The notes beneath the pieces were generated by a model. The model did no database searches. It worked only from the letters and a program-made list of their open reading frames with translations, and was not told where the DNA came from. Positions 20,694 to 29,818 of a DNA stretch of 64,000 nucleotides are shown in pieces. The stretch is taken from assembly GCF_000016185.1 (NCBI RefSeq), contig NC_011420.2, positions 4,271,501-4,335,500 on the forward strand. The letters run 5' to 3'. The stretch's first letter is position 1; the number at the start of each line of letters is the position of its first letter. The DNA comes from Rhodospirillum centenum SW (GTDB taxonomy: Bacteria > Pseudomonadota > Alphaproteobacteria > Azospirillales > Azospirillaceae). The position numbers and the translations under genes are program-made.

Positions 20694-21446
20694 ATGCGCC
20701 CGAAGGCCATCCTCTTCGACGTGGACGGCACCCTGGCCGAGACGGAGGAACTGCACCGTCAGGCCTTCAACCGGACCTTCCAGGAGTTCGGCCTGGACTG
20801 GGACTGGGACCCCGCCCTCTACCGCGATCTCCTGGCGGTGGCCGGCGGCAAGGAGCGTCTGCTCCACTACATCGCGGCCTATGACCCGCCCGACGCGGCG
20901 CGGGCCGAGGCCTCGCTGGCGGATCTGCACGCGGCGAAGACCCGGACCTATGCCGACTTGATCACGGCGGGGGAGGCGCGGCTGCGGCCCGGCGTGGCCC
21001 GGCTGATGCTGGAGGCGCACGCGGCCGGCATTCCGGTCGCCATCGCCACCACCACCAGCCCGGAGAATGTGGAGGCGCTGCTGGCGACGGCGGGGCGGGA
21101 CGTGGCGCATACCGTTGCCGTCATCGCCGCCGGCGACATGGTGCCGAACAAGAAGCCCGCGCCGGACGTCTACCATTACGCCCTGGAGCGGCTCGGCTGT
21201 GCCGCGGCGGACTGCGTCGCCATCGAGGACTCGGCGGCCGGCGCCGAGGCCGCCCTGGCGGCCGGCCTGCCCACGGTCATCACCCGTTCCGCCTTCACCG
21301 AGCCCGGCCCGGCGGAGCGGGTGCTCTGCGTGCTGAGCGACCTGGGCGAGCCGGACGCCCCCTTCGTCCGTCTGGCCGGCGGCGAGGAGCGGGAGGGGGA
21401 GGGCATGGTCACCCTCGACCTGTTGCGGCGCTGGCTGGCGGACTGA
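20694..21446 (+). CDS. cbbY: HAD phosphatase CbbY, probable xylulose-1,5-bisphosphate phosphatase
   Basis: A 250-residue HAD-family protein with motif I FDVDGTLAETEELHRQAFN, the CbbY-type cap, ATTTSPENVEALL (motif II), PNKKPAPDVY (motif III) and AIEDSAAGAEAAL (motif IV). Characterised CbbY proteins remove xylulose 1,5-bisphosphate, a misfire product that inhibits RuBisCO. AAAGGGA lies upstream of the ATG at 20694. It is the last gene of the operon and is convergent with purT 33 nt further on, where a small hairpin with arms GCTCC/GGAGC is present. Confidence 0.9.
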   Translation: MRPKAILFDVDGTLAETEELHRQAFNRTFQEFGLDWDWDPALYRDLLAVAGGKERLLHYIAAYDPPDAARAEASLADLHAAKTRTYADLITAGEARLRPGVARLMLEAHAAGIPVAIATTTSPENVEALLATAGRDVAHTVAVIAAGDMVPNKKPAPDVYHYALERLGCAAADCVAIEDSAAGAEAALAAGLPTVITRSAFTEPGPAERVLCVLSDLGEPDAPFVRLAGGEEREGEGMVTLDLLRRWLAD

Positions 21447-21479
21447 TCCGCCTCCCGGCTCCCGTTCGGAGCGCCGGCC

Positions 21480-22652
21480 CTATTCGTAGCGGATATGCAC
21501 CCGTGCCGCGGCCTCGGTCGCGGTGCGGCGTGCCTCCTCGGCGGTGGTGCCGGTGGCGAGCGCCACGCCCATGCGGCGGTAGGGGCGCGTCGTCGGCTTG
21601 CCGAACAGGCGCACATCCACTGCCTGGTCCGCGCGGCCCACGGCCAGCGCCTCGGCCAGACCCTCGAAGGCGAAACGGTCGGAATCGCGGTCGGCCAGGA
21701 TGACGGCCGAGGCGGTCGGCCCGCGCAGGTCGATGGCCGGGATCGGCAGGCCCAGGATGGCGCGGGCGTGCAGGTCGAATTCCGACAGGGTCTGCGACAG
21801 CAGCGTCACCATGCCGGTGTCGTGCGGCCGCGGGCTCAGTTCGGAGAAGATCACCTCGTCCTTCGTGACGAAGAACTCCACGCCGAAGATACCGTAGCCG
21901 CCCAGATCGTCCACCACCTTGCGCGCCATCTCCTGCGCGGCGGCCAGCAGGGCGGGGGCCATGCCCACGGGCTGCCAGGATTCCTGGTAGTCGCCGCGCT
22001 CCTGCCGGTGGCCGATCGGCTCGCAGAACAGCACGCCCTGCCGCGTCCGCACGGTCAGCAGGGTGATCTCGTACTCGAAGCGGATGAACTCCTCGACGAT
22101 CACCTTGCGGCGGTCGCCACGCATGTTGGCGACGGCGTACTCCCAGGCGGCGGCCAGCTTGTCCGGTGCGTCCACCGTGCTCTGGCCCTTGCCGGAGGAG
22201 GACATCACCGGCTTGATGACGCAGGGAAACCCGGTGTGGGCCGCGGCCGCCTCGACGTCCTCCAGGCTCTCGGCATAGCGGTAGCGGGAGGTGCGCAGCC
22301 CCAGCTCCACCGCTGCGACCTCGCGGATGCGGTCGCGGTTCATGGTCATGTAGGTGGCGCGGGCGGAGGGCACGACGGTGAAGCCCCGGGCCTCCACCTC
22401 CTGCAGCACCTCAGTACGGATCGCCTCCACCTCCGGCACGATGAAGTCCGGCCGGTGGCGCTCGATGGCGTCGCGCAGCCGGTCGGCATCCAGCATGGGG
22501 AAGACCTCCGCCGCGTCGGCCACCTGCATGGCGGGAGCGCCGGCATAGCTGTCGCAGGCCACGACATGGCAGCCCAGCCGCTTGGCCGAGATGGCGAACT
22601 CCCGACCCAGCTCGCCGGAGCCGAGCAGCAGAATCCGGGCGGTGAAGGCCAT
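21480..22652 (-). CDS. purT: Formate-dependent phosphoribosylglycinamide formyltransferase
   Basis: A 390-residue ATP-grasp enzyme that formylates GAR with formate and ATP in purine biosynthesis, independent of formyl-tetrahydrofolate. It begins with a Rossmann-like LLLGSGELGREFAISAKRLG, followed by YMTMNRDRIR, the ATP-grasp segment CVIKPVMSSSGKGQS, and FVTKDEVIFSELSPRPHDTG. The ATG at 22652 is chosen since GAGGGGACA lies upstream and the family begins just before this Rossmann strand. It is a stand-alone gene, convergent with the cbb operon. Confidence 0.96.
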   Translation of the reverse strand: MAFTARILLLGSGELGREFAISAKRLGCHVVACDSYAGAPAMQVADAAEVFPMLDADRLRDAIERHRPDFIVPEVEAIRTEVLQEVEARGFTVVPSARATYMTMNRDRIREVAAVELGLRTSRYRYAESLEDVEAAAAHTGFPCVIKPVMSSSGKGQSTVDAPDKLAAAWEYAVANMRGDRRKVIVEEFIRFEYEITLLTVRTRQGVLFCEPIGHRQERGDYQESWQPVGMAPALLAAAQEMARKVVDDLGGYGIFGVEFFVTKDEVIFSELSPRPHDTGMVTLLSQTLSEFDLHARAILGLPIPAIDLRGPTASAVILADRDSDRFAFEGLAEALAVGRADQAVDVRLFGKPTTRPYRRMGVALATGTTAEEARRTATEAAARVHIRYE

Positions 22653-22755
22653 GCGCTGTCCCCTCGTCTCAAGGTCCGGCCCGACGGCGGCCGGTCGCGG
22701 ATGTGTGCATCGGCCGCCGTCCGGGCGCAAGGGCCGCGCGCGCAGCCAGGCCGCG

Positions 22756-23667
22756 TCAGTGCGCCGTCAGCCGGTCCAGGCAGCGCCGCACCCCGGCCCG
22801 CCAGTCCGGCGCCGCGATCCCGTAGACCGTTCCGATCCTGGTACAGTCCAGCACAGAGAAGGCCGGGCGGCGGGTCGGCGTGGGATAGTCCGCGGTCGTG
22901 ATCGGCAGCAGCCGGGGCACCGGCAGGCCTCTCCGTTCCGCTTCCGCAAAGATCGCGGCGGCGAAGCCGTGCCAGGTCGTCGCCGGGGTGCCGGCGACGT
23001 GGAAGGTGCCCCACAGGGGGGAGGCGTCGTCCGGCCGGTCCGCCGCCAGCCGGTCCGCGATGCCCAGACAGGCGGCGGCGATGTCGTCCGCGGCGGTGGG
23101 GCAGCCCCGCTGGTCGTCCACCACCCGCACCTCCGGCCGCTCCCGGCCCAGGCGCAGCATGGTGCGCAGGAAGTTGTTCCCGTCGGGGGAGAAGACCCAG
23201 GCCGTGCGCAGGATCACATGCCGCGGCCCGGCCTCCCGCACCGCCGCCTCTCCGGCCGCCTTGCTGGCGCCGTAGACGCCCAGCGGCGCCACCGGATCGT
23301 CCTCCCGGTAGGGCCGGGTGCCGCTGCCGTCGAAGACATAGTCGGTGGAGAGGTGCAGCAGCGGCCGTTCCGCCTCCGCACAGACACGGGCCAGCAGGCC
23401 AGGCCCCGTCGCATTGGCGGCGATGGCGGCGTCACGCTCCGTCTCCGCCTGATCCACGCGGGTGTAGGCGGCGGCGTTCACCACCAGATCCGCCGCCGCG
23501 ACCGCCTGGCGGAGACTGTCCCTGTCCGCCGTCGCAAGGTCCAGCACGGACCGTTCCGGAGCCGAAACGGACCAGCCGCGCTCAGGGGCCAGCCGGCGCA
23601 GGGCGGTGCCCACCTGTCCCGTGCCGCCGAGCAGGAGCAGGCGGCGGCGCTCCATCGTCTCAGGCAT
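22756..23667 (-). CDS. rfbD: dTDP-4-dehydrorhamnose reductase
   Basis: A 303-residue short-chain dehydrogenase (extended type) reducing dTDP-4-keto-L-rhamnose to dTDP-L-rhamnose, a precursor of surface polysaccharide. It has the NAD(P)-binding GGTGQVGTAL, NAAAYTRVDQAE, STDYVFDG and the catalytic YGASKAAGE. The ATG at 23667 overlaps the rfbC stop by 8 nt; a second in-frame ATG at 23655 starts 4 nt after that stop and is equally plausible. rfbA and rfbB are not adjacent and must be encoded elsewhere if the pathway is complete. Confidence 0.92.
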   Translation of the reverse strand: MPETMERRRLLLLGGTGQVGTALRRLAPERGWSVSAPERSVLDLATADRDSLRQAVAAADLVVNAAAYTRVDQAETERDAAIAANATGPGLLARVCAEAERPLLHLSTDYVFDGSGTRPYREDDPVAPLGVYGASKAAGEAAVREAGPRHVILRTAWVFSPDGNNFLRTMLRLGRERPEVRVVDDQRGCPTAADDIAAACLGIADRLAADRPDDASPLWGTFHVAGTPATTWHGFAAAIFAEAERRGLPVPRLLPITTADYPTPTRRPAFSVLDCTRIGTVYGIAAPDWRAGVRRCLDRLTAH

Positions 23668-24235
23668 CCGTTCCGCCTTCGTAATGGAACAGCGGGCCGA
23701 GATCGGCGAGGCGGGGGAGCACGCGGTCCTTGTCGGAGACGACGGCCCGGTCGGGTCCCGCCGGCCAGTCGATGCCCAGCGCCGGATCGGCCCAGTGGAT
23801 GCCGCCGTCATGCTCCCGGGAATAGGGGGCGGAGACCTTGTAGTGGACCTCCGTATCCGGTTCGAGCGTGCAGAAACCGTGGGCGAAGCCGGCCGGGACA
23901 TAGAGCTGGTTGCCCGCCTCCGCCGACAGGGTGACGGCGACATGCCGGCCGAAGGTGGGGGAGCCGTGGCGGATGTCCACCGCCACGTCCACGATGCTGC
24001 CGCGCAGGACCTGGACCAGCTTCGCCTGGGCGAAGGGCGGGCGCTGGAAATGCAGGCCGCGCACGGTGTAGACCGGGCGCGACAGGGACCTGTTGTCCTG
24101 CATGAAGCGCGCGTCCACCCCGGCGGCGCGGTAGCGCTCCTCCTGGTAGAGTTCCACGAAGTAGCCGCGGTCGTCGAAGAACCGTCGGGGCGTGATCAGC
24201 AGCACGCCGGCGATCGGAGTCGTCTCCACCTGCAT
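23660..24235 (-). CDS. rfbC: dTDP-4-dehydrorhamnose 3,5-epimerase
   Basis: A 191-residue cupin-fold epimerase acting before RfbD in dTDP-L-rhamnose synthesis. Typical segments are DDRGYFVELYQEERYRAAG, MQDNRSLS, VRGLHFQRPPFAQAKLV, the catalytic-region DVAVDIRHGSPTFG, and VPAGFAHGFCTLEPDTEVHYK. The ATG at 24235 gives the normal length. It heads a two-gene unit with rfbD and is divergent from the glycosyltransferase gene across a 200-nt gap that should hold both promoters. Confidence 0.94.
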   Translation of the reverse strand: MQVETTPIAGVLLITPRRFFDDRGYFVELYQEERYRAAGVDARFMQDNRSLSRPVYTVRGLHFQRPPFAQAKLVQVLRGSIVDVAVDIRHGSPTFGRHVAVTLSAEAGNQLYVPAGFAHGFCTLEPDTEVHYKVSAPYSREHDGGIHWADPALGIDWPAGPDRAVVSDKDRVLPRLADLGPLFHYEGGTDA

Positions 24236-24435
24236 CCCGGTCCCCCGGTCCTTGCCCTTGTTCGCGCCGGCCCCCGGCGCCACGGTCCGCTGGTAGCACA
24301 GCGTCGCGGGCGCAGCAAAGCCCTGCCGCTGCCCGGGATTGCCTTCCGGCCGCGCGGCCCTGTACTGATCGTCGCCGATACCGGCCGCCGCCGACCTGAC
24401 GCGGCGGCGCAAGACCGACGGCCCGGAGACCGAGC

Positions 24436-26565
24436 GTGACCCCAGCGGGCAGACCCTTCCTCGCCACCCTGAAACGGTCCCTGGCCTCCGTTCCGGGCCT
24501 GCAGGGCTGGGTCCACCGGCTGCGCCGGCTGCGCGCCGGCCGCCAGCGCTCCACGGCCGACCATGCCTTCGCCCGCAGCCGCGAGGAGTTCCGCCGCGAG
24601 GCGCGGGCGCGCATGGAGGACTTTCTGGCGGGGCAGGGGCGCTTCACCGTGCCCCCGGCGCCGGCGCCGGCCCCGGAGGTCAGCGTCGTGCTGATCCTGT
24701 TCAACAATGCGGAGCTGAGCTTCGAGTGTCTGCGACATCTGTTCGCCGCCGATCTGCCGGCCTGGGAACTGATCGTCGTCGACAACGCCTCCGCCGACGA
24801 CACCGGGCGGCTGCTGGAGCGTTGCGCGGGGGCCCGGATCATCCGCAACGGCGACAATCTCGGCTTCCTTCAGGCCGTCAACCAGGCGGCGGAGGTGGCG
24901 CGGGGCCGCTTCCTGCTGCTCCTGAACAGCGATGCCTTCCTCGCCCCCGATGCCGTGCGGCTGGCCCTGGAGACGGCCGCCGATCCGGCGGTCGGCGCCG
25001 TGGGCGGGCGCATCGTGCTGCCCGACGGCAGCCTGCAGGAGGCCGGCTCCATCGTCTGGAACGACGGCACCTGCAAGGGCTACGGCCGCGGCGGCCATCC
25101 GCTTGCCGGTCCGTACATGTTCCGGCGGACGGTGGACTACTGCTCCGGCGCCTTCCTGCTGTTCCGCCGGGAGGTGTTCGAGCGGCTGGGCCGGTTCGAC
25201 ACCGCCTACAGCCCGGCCTACTATGAGGAGACGGATTTCTGCCTGCGCCTCTGGGCGGCCGGGCTGGCGGTGGTCTACGACCCGCGGGTGCGGGTCAACC
25301 ATCTGGAATTCGGCAGTTCCGAGAAGCGCGACCATGCGCTGGAGCTGCAACGCCGCAACCGCGGCCTGTTCGCGGCGAAGCACCACGACGCCCTGGCCCG
25401 GCGCCAACCGCCGGGGGCGGATCTTGCCGGCCGCATCTGGCCGCCGCCCGCCCGCCGCGTGCTGATCGTGGACGACCGGCCGCCGGCCCCGGAGCTGGGC
25501 GCCGGCTTCCCCCGCGCCCTCGCCATCCTCAAGCAGATCCAGGGTTCCGGCGCGGCCGTCACCCTGGTTACCACCGCGCCCGAGACCTACGGCTGGGATG
25601 CGATCCGCCGCCATGTCCCCTGGGAGGTGGAGGTGGTGCAGGGCGACGACTGTCCCTCCCTTGACCGTTTCCTGGCCGAGCGCTTCCTGGCCGGGCGGGG
25701 CGGATGTTTCGACCTGGTCCTGGTCAGCCGCCCGCACAACATGCGCGCCTTCCTGGCGGCCGGCGGCCGGCGGCGGATCGGGTCCGCGCGGCTTGTCTAC
25801 GACGCCGAGGCGATCTTCACCGACCGGCTGGCGGGAGAGGCGGCGCTGGCCGGCCGACCCCTGCCGGCAGCGCGGGAGGCGGCGCTGCGGGCGCGCGAGA
25901 TGGCGCTGGCACGGCAGGCCGATACCGTGATCGCCGTCAGTCCGCTGGATGCCGACGCGATGCGGCGGGCCGGTGTTCCCGATGTGCGGGTGATCGGCCA
26001 TGCGCTCGAGGCGGCGCCCACGCCCGCCGGGCCGGAGGCGCGCGCGGGCCTGCTGTTCGTCGGCAACATGGATGCCGACCTGTCGCCCAACGTGGACGGG
26101 ATCCTCTGGTTCCTGGACGAGGTGCTGCCGCTGCTGCCCGAGGCGCTGCGGGAGCGCGCCGCTGTCACCCTGGTCGGGTCGGCGGGCAGCGCCCGGCTGG
26201 CCGCCCGGGTGGCAGGCCGGGCCACCGTCGCGGGGCGGCAGCCGGCGCTGGAGCCGTTCTACGACGGGCACCGGGTCTTCATCGCCCCGACGCGCTTCGC
26301 CGCGGGAATCCCGCACAAGGTCCACGAGGCGGCGGCGCACGGCCTGCCGGTCGTCGGCACGCCGCTGCTGGCCCGGCAACTGGGCTGGCAGCCGGGGCGG
26401 GACCTGTTGACGGGCGCGACTCCGGCCGACTTCGCCCTGGCCTGCACCCGGCTGCTGACCGACGACGGGCTCTGGTGGTCCGTGCGGACGGCGGCGCTGG
26501 CGGCGGTGACGCGGGACTGCGGCCCCGACCGTTTCCGCGCCGCCGTCGCGGCCCTGCTGGACTGA
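24436..26565 (+). CDS. Two-domain glycosyltransferase (GT2 fused to GT4-like)
   Basis: A 709-residue protein. Residues about 80-330 form a GT2 (GT-A) domain: VSVVLILFNNAELSFECL, VVDNASADDTGRLL, LLNSDAFL, the EETDFCLRLW acceptor-site region. The remaining part is a GT4 (GT-B) domain ending with GNMDADLSPNVDGILWFLDEVLP and a C-terminal PHKVHEAAAHGLPVVGT segment. Two transferases in one chain suggest consecutive additions to a polysaccharide or glycoprotein. The GTG start at 24436 has GGAG 7 nt upstream. Next to the rhamnose genes, it may use dTDP-rhamnose, but the donor is not evident from sequence. Confidence 0.85.
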   Translation: MTPAGRPFLATLKRSLASVPGLQGWVHRLRRLRAGRQRSTADHAFARSREEFRREARARMEDFLAGQGRFTVPPAPAPAPEVSVVLILFNNAELSFECLRHLFAADLPAWELIVVDNASADDTGRLLERCAGARIIRNGDNLGFLQAVNQAAEVARGRFLLLLNSDAFLAPDAVRLALETAADPAVGAVGGRIVLPDGSLQEAGSIVWNDGTCKGYGRGGHPLAGPYMFRRTVDYCSGAFLLFRREVFERLGRFDTAYSPAYYEETDFCLRLWAAGLAVVYDPRVRVNHLEFGSSEKRDHALELQRRNRGLFAAKHHDALARRQPPGADLAGRIWPPPARRVLIVDDRPPAPELGAGFPRALAILKQIQGSGAAVTLVTTAPETYGWDAIRRHVPWEVEVVQGDDCPSLDRFLAERFLAGRGGCFDLVLVSRPHNMRAFLAAGGRRRIGSARLVYDAEAIFTDRLAGEAALAGRPLPAAREAALRAREMALARQADTVIAVSPLDADAMRRAGVPDVRVIGHALEAAPTPAGPEARAGLLFVGNMDADLSPNVDGILWFLDEVLPLLPEALRERAAVTLVGSAGSARLAARVAGRATVAGRQPALEPFYDGHRVFIAPTRFAAGIPHKVHEAAAHGLPVVGTPLLARQLGWQPGRDLLTGATPADFALACTRLLTDDGLWWSVRTAALAAVTRDCGPDRFRAAVAALLD

Positions 26566-26578
26566 GGGTGGTGGATGC

Positions 26579-26632
26579 CCTCACGCGCGCCGTCGTGCGG
26601 ACGGCGCGCGGGGGGCTGCGGCAGCCGTGAGG
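26579..26632. terminator. Branched palindromic structure between convergent genes
   Basis: Outer arms CCTCAC (26579-26584) and GTGAGG (26627-26632) enclose a perfect 10-bp hairpin (GCGCGCCGTC 26585-26594, loop GTGCG, GACGGCGCGC 26600-26609) and a smaller hairpin (GGCT 26614-26617 and AGCC 26623-26626). It sits between the 3' ends of the glycosyltransferase and the first solute-binding protein gene, so a bidirectional terminator role is likely although no T-run follows. Confidence 0.5.
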
Positions 26633-26638
26633 TGGCCG

Positions 26639-27400
26639 CTACTTCTTCACCCAGTCCTTCAGCCCGTACTTCTTCAGAATCTCCACCAGCCGGCCGCTCT
26701 GGCGCAGGGCGGCGATGCCGTCCTCCAGCCGCTTCGCATGCTCCGCCCCCTTGGGATCGGCCGGGGAGAAGGCGACATAGACCGGGGCGCCTTCGCTGGC
26801 GACGTTCAGCTCGAACAGGTTGGACAGCTTCATCTGCTCGATCGTGTATTCCAGCACGGCGTCGCTCTCGATGATGACATCCACCTTCCCCTGGGCCAGC
26901 AGCATCACAAGGTCGTGCGTGGCGGCATCGCCGGACACGGCGACCACGGCGGGCGTGTCCTTGTTCGCCGCGATGTAGGCGTCCAGCGCGTCGTCGTAGG
27001 TGTAGTCGGCGATCATCCCCAGCCGCTTGCCCTTGAGCGAGTCGGGTCCGGTGTAGCGGAAGCCGCTGCCCTTGGGCGAGGCGAAGGCATAGGAGGAATA
27101 GCCCTCCGCCGAGCTGGTGAAGATCAGGTCCGGCGCGTCCTTCTTCGCCGCGCCCACGACGGCCGTCACCGTTCCGGCCCGCACCGCCTGGATGGCGTCC
27201 TCATAGGCCATGAGCTGGTAATCGACGGTGATGCCGGCCGGTTCGAACACGGCCTTCGCCAGATCGATCAGATAGCCGGCCGGCTCCTGCCCCGGCTCGC
27301 AGTTGTAGGGGCACCAGAGGTCTGCCCGCAGGGTGATGGTTTCCGCCCGCGCCGGCAACGCCAGGAACAGGCCGAGGAAAAGGACCGCAAGGTGGCGCAT
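26639..27400 (-). CDS. Periplasmic solute-binding protein (family 3 type)
   Basis: A 253-residue secreted protein. The signal peptide is MRHLAVLFLGLFLALPARA, cleaved before ETITLRADLW. The mature part has the SBP family 3 fold (YLIDLAKAVFEPAGITVDYQ, the hinge region and GKRLGMIADYTYDD). A conserved WCPYNC segment close to the mature N-terminus could form a disulfide. The ATG at 27400 has AGGAC upstream. It is the downstream member of a tandem pair with the paralogue at 27539-28369; no permease or ATPase gene is near, so import is not proven and a sensory role is possible. Confidence 0.82.
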   Translation of the reverse strand: MRHLAVLFLGLFLALPARAETITLRADLWCPYNCEPGQEPAGYLIDLAKAVFEPAGITVDYQLMAYEDAIQAVRAGTVTAVVGAAKKDAPDLIFTSSAEGYSSYAFASPKGSGFRYTGPDSLKGKRLGMIADYTYDDALDAYIAANKDTPAVVAVSGDAATHDLVMLLAQGKVDVIIESDAVLEYTIEQMKLSNLFELNVASEGAPVYVAFSPADPKGAEHAKRLEDGIAALRQSGRLVEILKKYGLKDWVKK

Positions 27401-27538
27401 GGTTGTTCTGTCCTGCAACCGTGGTGGTGCGCCCTATCCTAACGGATCTGTGTTGACGATAAATTGCGACGGATCGGTTCCCTTACCGGTTCGCAGCCGT
27501 CCTGCCCGGCCCTCCGGACCGGCGGGCGGGACCGGCCG

Positions 27539-28369
27539 TCACCGCCCGGGCGGGGGCGCCACGGCCGCGGCATGCCCGACCGTCCAGTCCGTCAGGCCGT
27601 AGCGGCTCAGGATTTCCGCCAGCCGGCCGCTCCGGCGCATCTCGCGCAGGCCGGCATCCAGCACGGCCGCATGGTCCGCCGCCTTCGGATCGGCGGGGGA
27701 GAAGGCGATGTGGATCACCTCCGGCGCGCTGATCGCCTGACTTTCCGCCAGCCCCGTCAGCCCTTCGGCGGCCAGCGTGTAGTCCAGTACGTTGCGGTCC
27801 TCCAGCACCAGATCGACCCGGTTCGCCAGCAGCTTGCGCAGGTTCTGCACGGTCACGTCCTCGCCGGACGCGAGGCTGACGGCCTCGCCCGCCTCGGCAT
27901 GGGCGGCGATGTAGGCGTCGATCTCCGGTTCGTAGCTGTAGTCGCGCACGGCGGCCAGTCGGTGGCCGTCCAGGCTCTCTGCGCCCCTGTAGGTGAAACC
28001 ATATCCCCGCCGGGCGGCCAGCGCGTCGGAGGAGAAGCCGACGGCCTCTTCCCCGAAGACCAGATCCTCGCCCTCCTGCCGGGTGGCACCGATCACCCCG
28101 GAGATCTTGCCCTGCCGCACCGACTCCAGGGCGCGCGCCCAGGGCATCAGGGCATAGTCCACCTCGATGCCGCGGGCGGCGAACACCTCGCGGGCGATCT
28201 CCACCACATAGCCAGGGCGGGCACTGCCCGGGGCGCAGTTGTAGGGGCACCAGGCGTCGGCGCGCAGGGTGATGGTCTCCGCCCGCGCCGGCAGGGCGCC
28301 GGGCACGCCGGCGAGCATAAGCACGGCCAGTCCGCAAAGCCGCACCCTTGTGAACAGCCACGTCCGCAT
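27539..28369 (-). CDS. Periplasmic solute-binding protein (family 3 type), paralogue
   Basis: A 276-residue secreted protein closely related to the product at 26639-27400. The signal peptide extends over about 30 residues and ends in LPARA; the mature protein begins ETITLRADAWCPYNC, matching the neighbour nearly residue by residue. Shared blocks include the AFSPADPKA(A/E)DHA segment and the SGRLAEIL(S/K)(R/K)YGL(T/K)DW ending. The two evidently arose by tandem duplication. The gap of about 138 nt between them suggests they may be separately expressed. The ligand is unknown; family 3 proteins usually bind polar amino acids. Confidence 0.82.
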   Translation of the reverse strand: MRTWLFTRVRLCGLAVLMLAGVPGALPARAETITLRADAWCPYNCAPGSARPGYVVEIAREVFAARGIEVDYALMPWARALESVRQGKISGVIGATRQEGEDLVFGEEAVGFSSDALAARRGYGFTYRGAESLDGHRLAAVRDYSYEPEIDAYIAAHAEAGEAVSLASGEDVTVQNLRKLLANRVDLVLEDRNVLDYTLAAEGLTGLAESQAISAPEVIHIAFSPADPKAADHAAVLDAGLREMRRSGRLAEILSRYGLTDWTVGHAAAVAPPPGR

Positions 28370-28574
28370 CCGAGGTCTCCCAGGAGCCTGTCCGTCCGGG
28401 CAGGATACCCATGCCCGGCCTCGGGAAAAGTGAAGCTATCGGGACAGCGGCACGGGGCGGTTGCGGCGGCCCGCTGCGGTCCGGGACATCCGGCTGCCCG
28501 CAGATGCCGGGCGTTGCCGTGCCGGGCCGGTTCGGCGATGGTGGCGTCATGTCCGACCGTTTCCGCCCCGTCCC

Positions 28575-29801
28575 ATGAGCCGCCCTCCGGAGAGTCCGCC
28601 GCCGGCGCTTCCGCCGCTGGACTACGACACGGCCAAGGCCCTGGCCGCCGATCCCGACCCGGCGGTGCGGGCGGGGCTGGCAGCGCGCGCCGACGCGCGG
28701 CCGGAGCTTCTCTACTATCTGGCCGATGACGACAGCCCCGCGGTGCGCCGGGCCGTGGCGGCGAACGCGGCCACGCCGCTGCGGGCCTCTGCCCGGCTGG
28801 CGCGCGACCGGGACGACGATGTGCGCGTGCTGCTGGCGGGCAAGCTGGCCCGCGCCCTGCCGGGTCTTACCGCGGCCGAGCAGGCCGCCCTGCGCGACGT
28901 TGCCCACCATGCGTTGGAGCTTCTGGCGGCGGACCAGGTGGTGCGGGTCCGGGCGGCCGTTGCCAGCGCGCTCAAGGACGTGGACTGCGCTCCGCCCGGC
29001 CTTGTCGCCCGGCTTGCCCGCGATGTCGCCCGCGAGGTGGCGGAGCCGATCCTGCGCACCTGCGCCACCCTGTCCGATGCGGATCTGATCGCCATCCTGA
29101 AGGCGCAGCCGCAGCCCTGGGTGGCCGACGCCATCGCGCGCCGACAGGCTGCCGGTCCGGGGGTCAGCGATGCCGTTCCGGCCGGGGAGGCGCCTCCCCG
29201 GCCGGCACCGGACCTCGACCCGCCGCCGGAGCCGCCCGCGCCCGTCGCCCTGCCGCCGGCCCTGCCCGGGCAGGTCCTGGCCGTCCGCCCGGCCGTGCCC
29301 GAGGCCCTGGCCGGGCGCCTGTCCGAGGCGGTGCAGGACAGCCTGCACCAGGCGCTGGCGGAGCAGGGCGAGTTCGATCCGGAGACGCTGGAGGCCATCG
29401 CCGGCACGGCGCGGCGGCGCATTGACTGGGCCCGCGAGTATGCCCGGCGCGAGCCGCCGGAGGTCCGCGCCCGCCGCCTGCACGCGGACGGCACGCTGGA
29501 CGAGGCGGCGGTGCTGGATGCGCTCGCCTGGGGCGACCGCCCCTTCGTCGAGATCGCTCTGGCCCTGCGTGCCGGCATCGCGGCGGAGGTCGTGCACCGC
29601 ATCCTGGAGACGCAGCGGCCCAAGAGCGTGACGGCCCTGTGCTGGCGTGCCGGGCTTTCCATGCGGGCGGCCCGGGTCGTGCAGGCGAAGGCGGCCCGCA
29701 TCCCCCTGCGCAGCGTCCTGAACGCCCGCCACGGCACCGACTATCCGCTGACCGAGGCGGAGATGCGGACGCTGCTCGCGCTCTTCGACATTCCCGGCTG
29801 A
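28575..29801 (+). CDS. DUF2336 domain-containing protein
   Basis: A 408-residue soluble protein, mostly alpha-helical and Ala-rich, with HEAT-like repeats near the start (AADPDPAVRAGLAARADARPELLYYLADDDSPAVRRAVAAN) and the LYYLADD/VRRAVAAN pattern common in alphaproteobacterial DUF2336 proteins. A Pro-rich linker at about residues 200-230 separates the N-terminal repeat region from a second helical domain. The ATG at 28575 is the first one after which the frame looks like protein. Function unknown; I recall related proteins near regulatory genes, which is not evidence here. Confidence 0.75.
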   Translation: MSRPPESPPPALPPLDYDTAKALAADPDPAVRAGLAARADARPELLYYLADDDSPAVRRAVAANAATPLRASARLARDRDDDVRVLLAGKLARALPGLTAAEQAALRDVAHHALELLAADQVVRVRAAVASALKDVDCAPPGLVARLARDVAREVAEPILRTCATLSDADLIAILKAQPQPWVADAIARRQAAGPGVSDAVPAGEAPPRPAPDLDPPPEPPAPVALPPALPGQVLAVRPAVPEALAGRLSEAVQDSLHQALAEQGEFDPETLEAIAGTARRRIDWAREYARREPPEVRARRLHADGTLDEAAVLDALAWGDRPFVEIALALRAGIAAEVVHRILETQRPKSVTALCWRAGLSMRAARVVQAKAARIPLRSVLNARHGTDYPLTEAEMRTLLALFDIPG

Positions 29802-29818
29802 GATCGTCGGCCGGCGGG

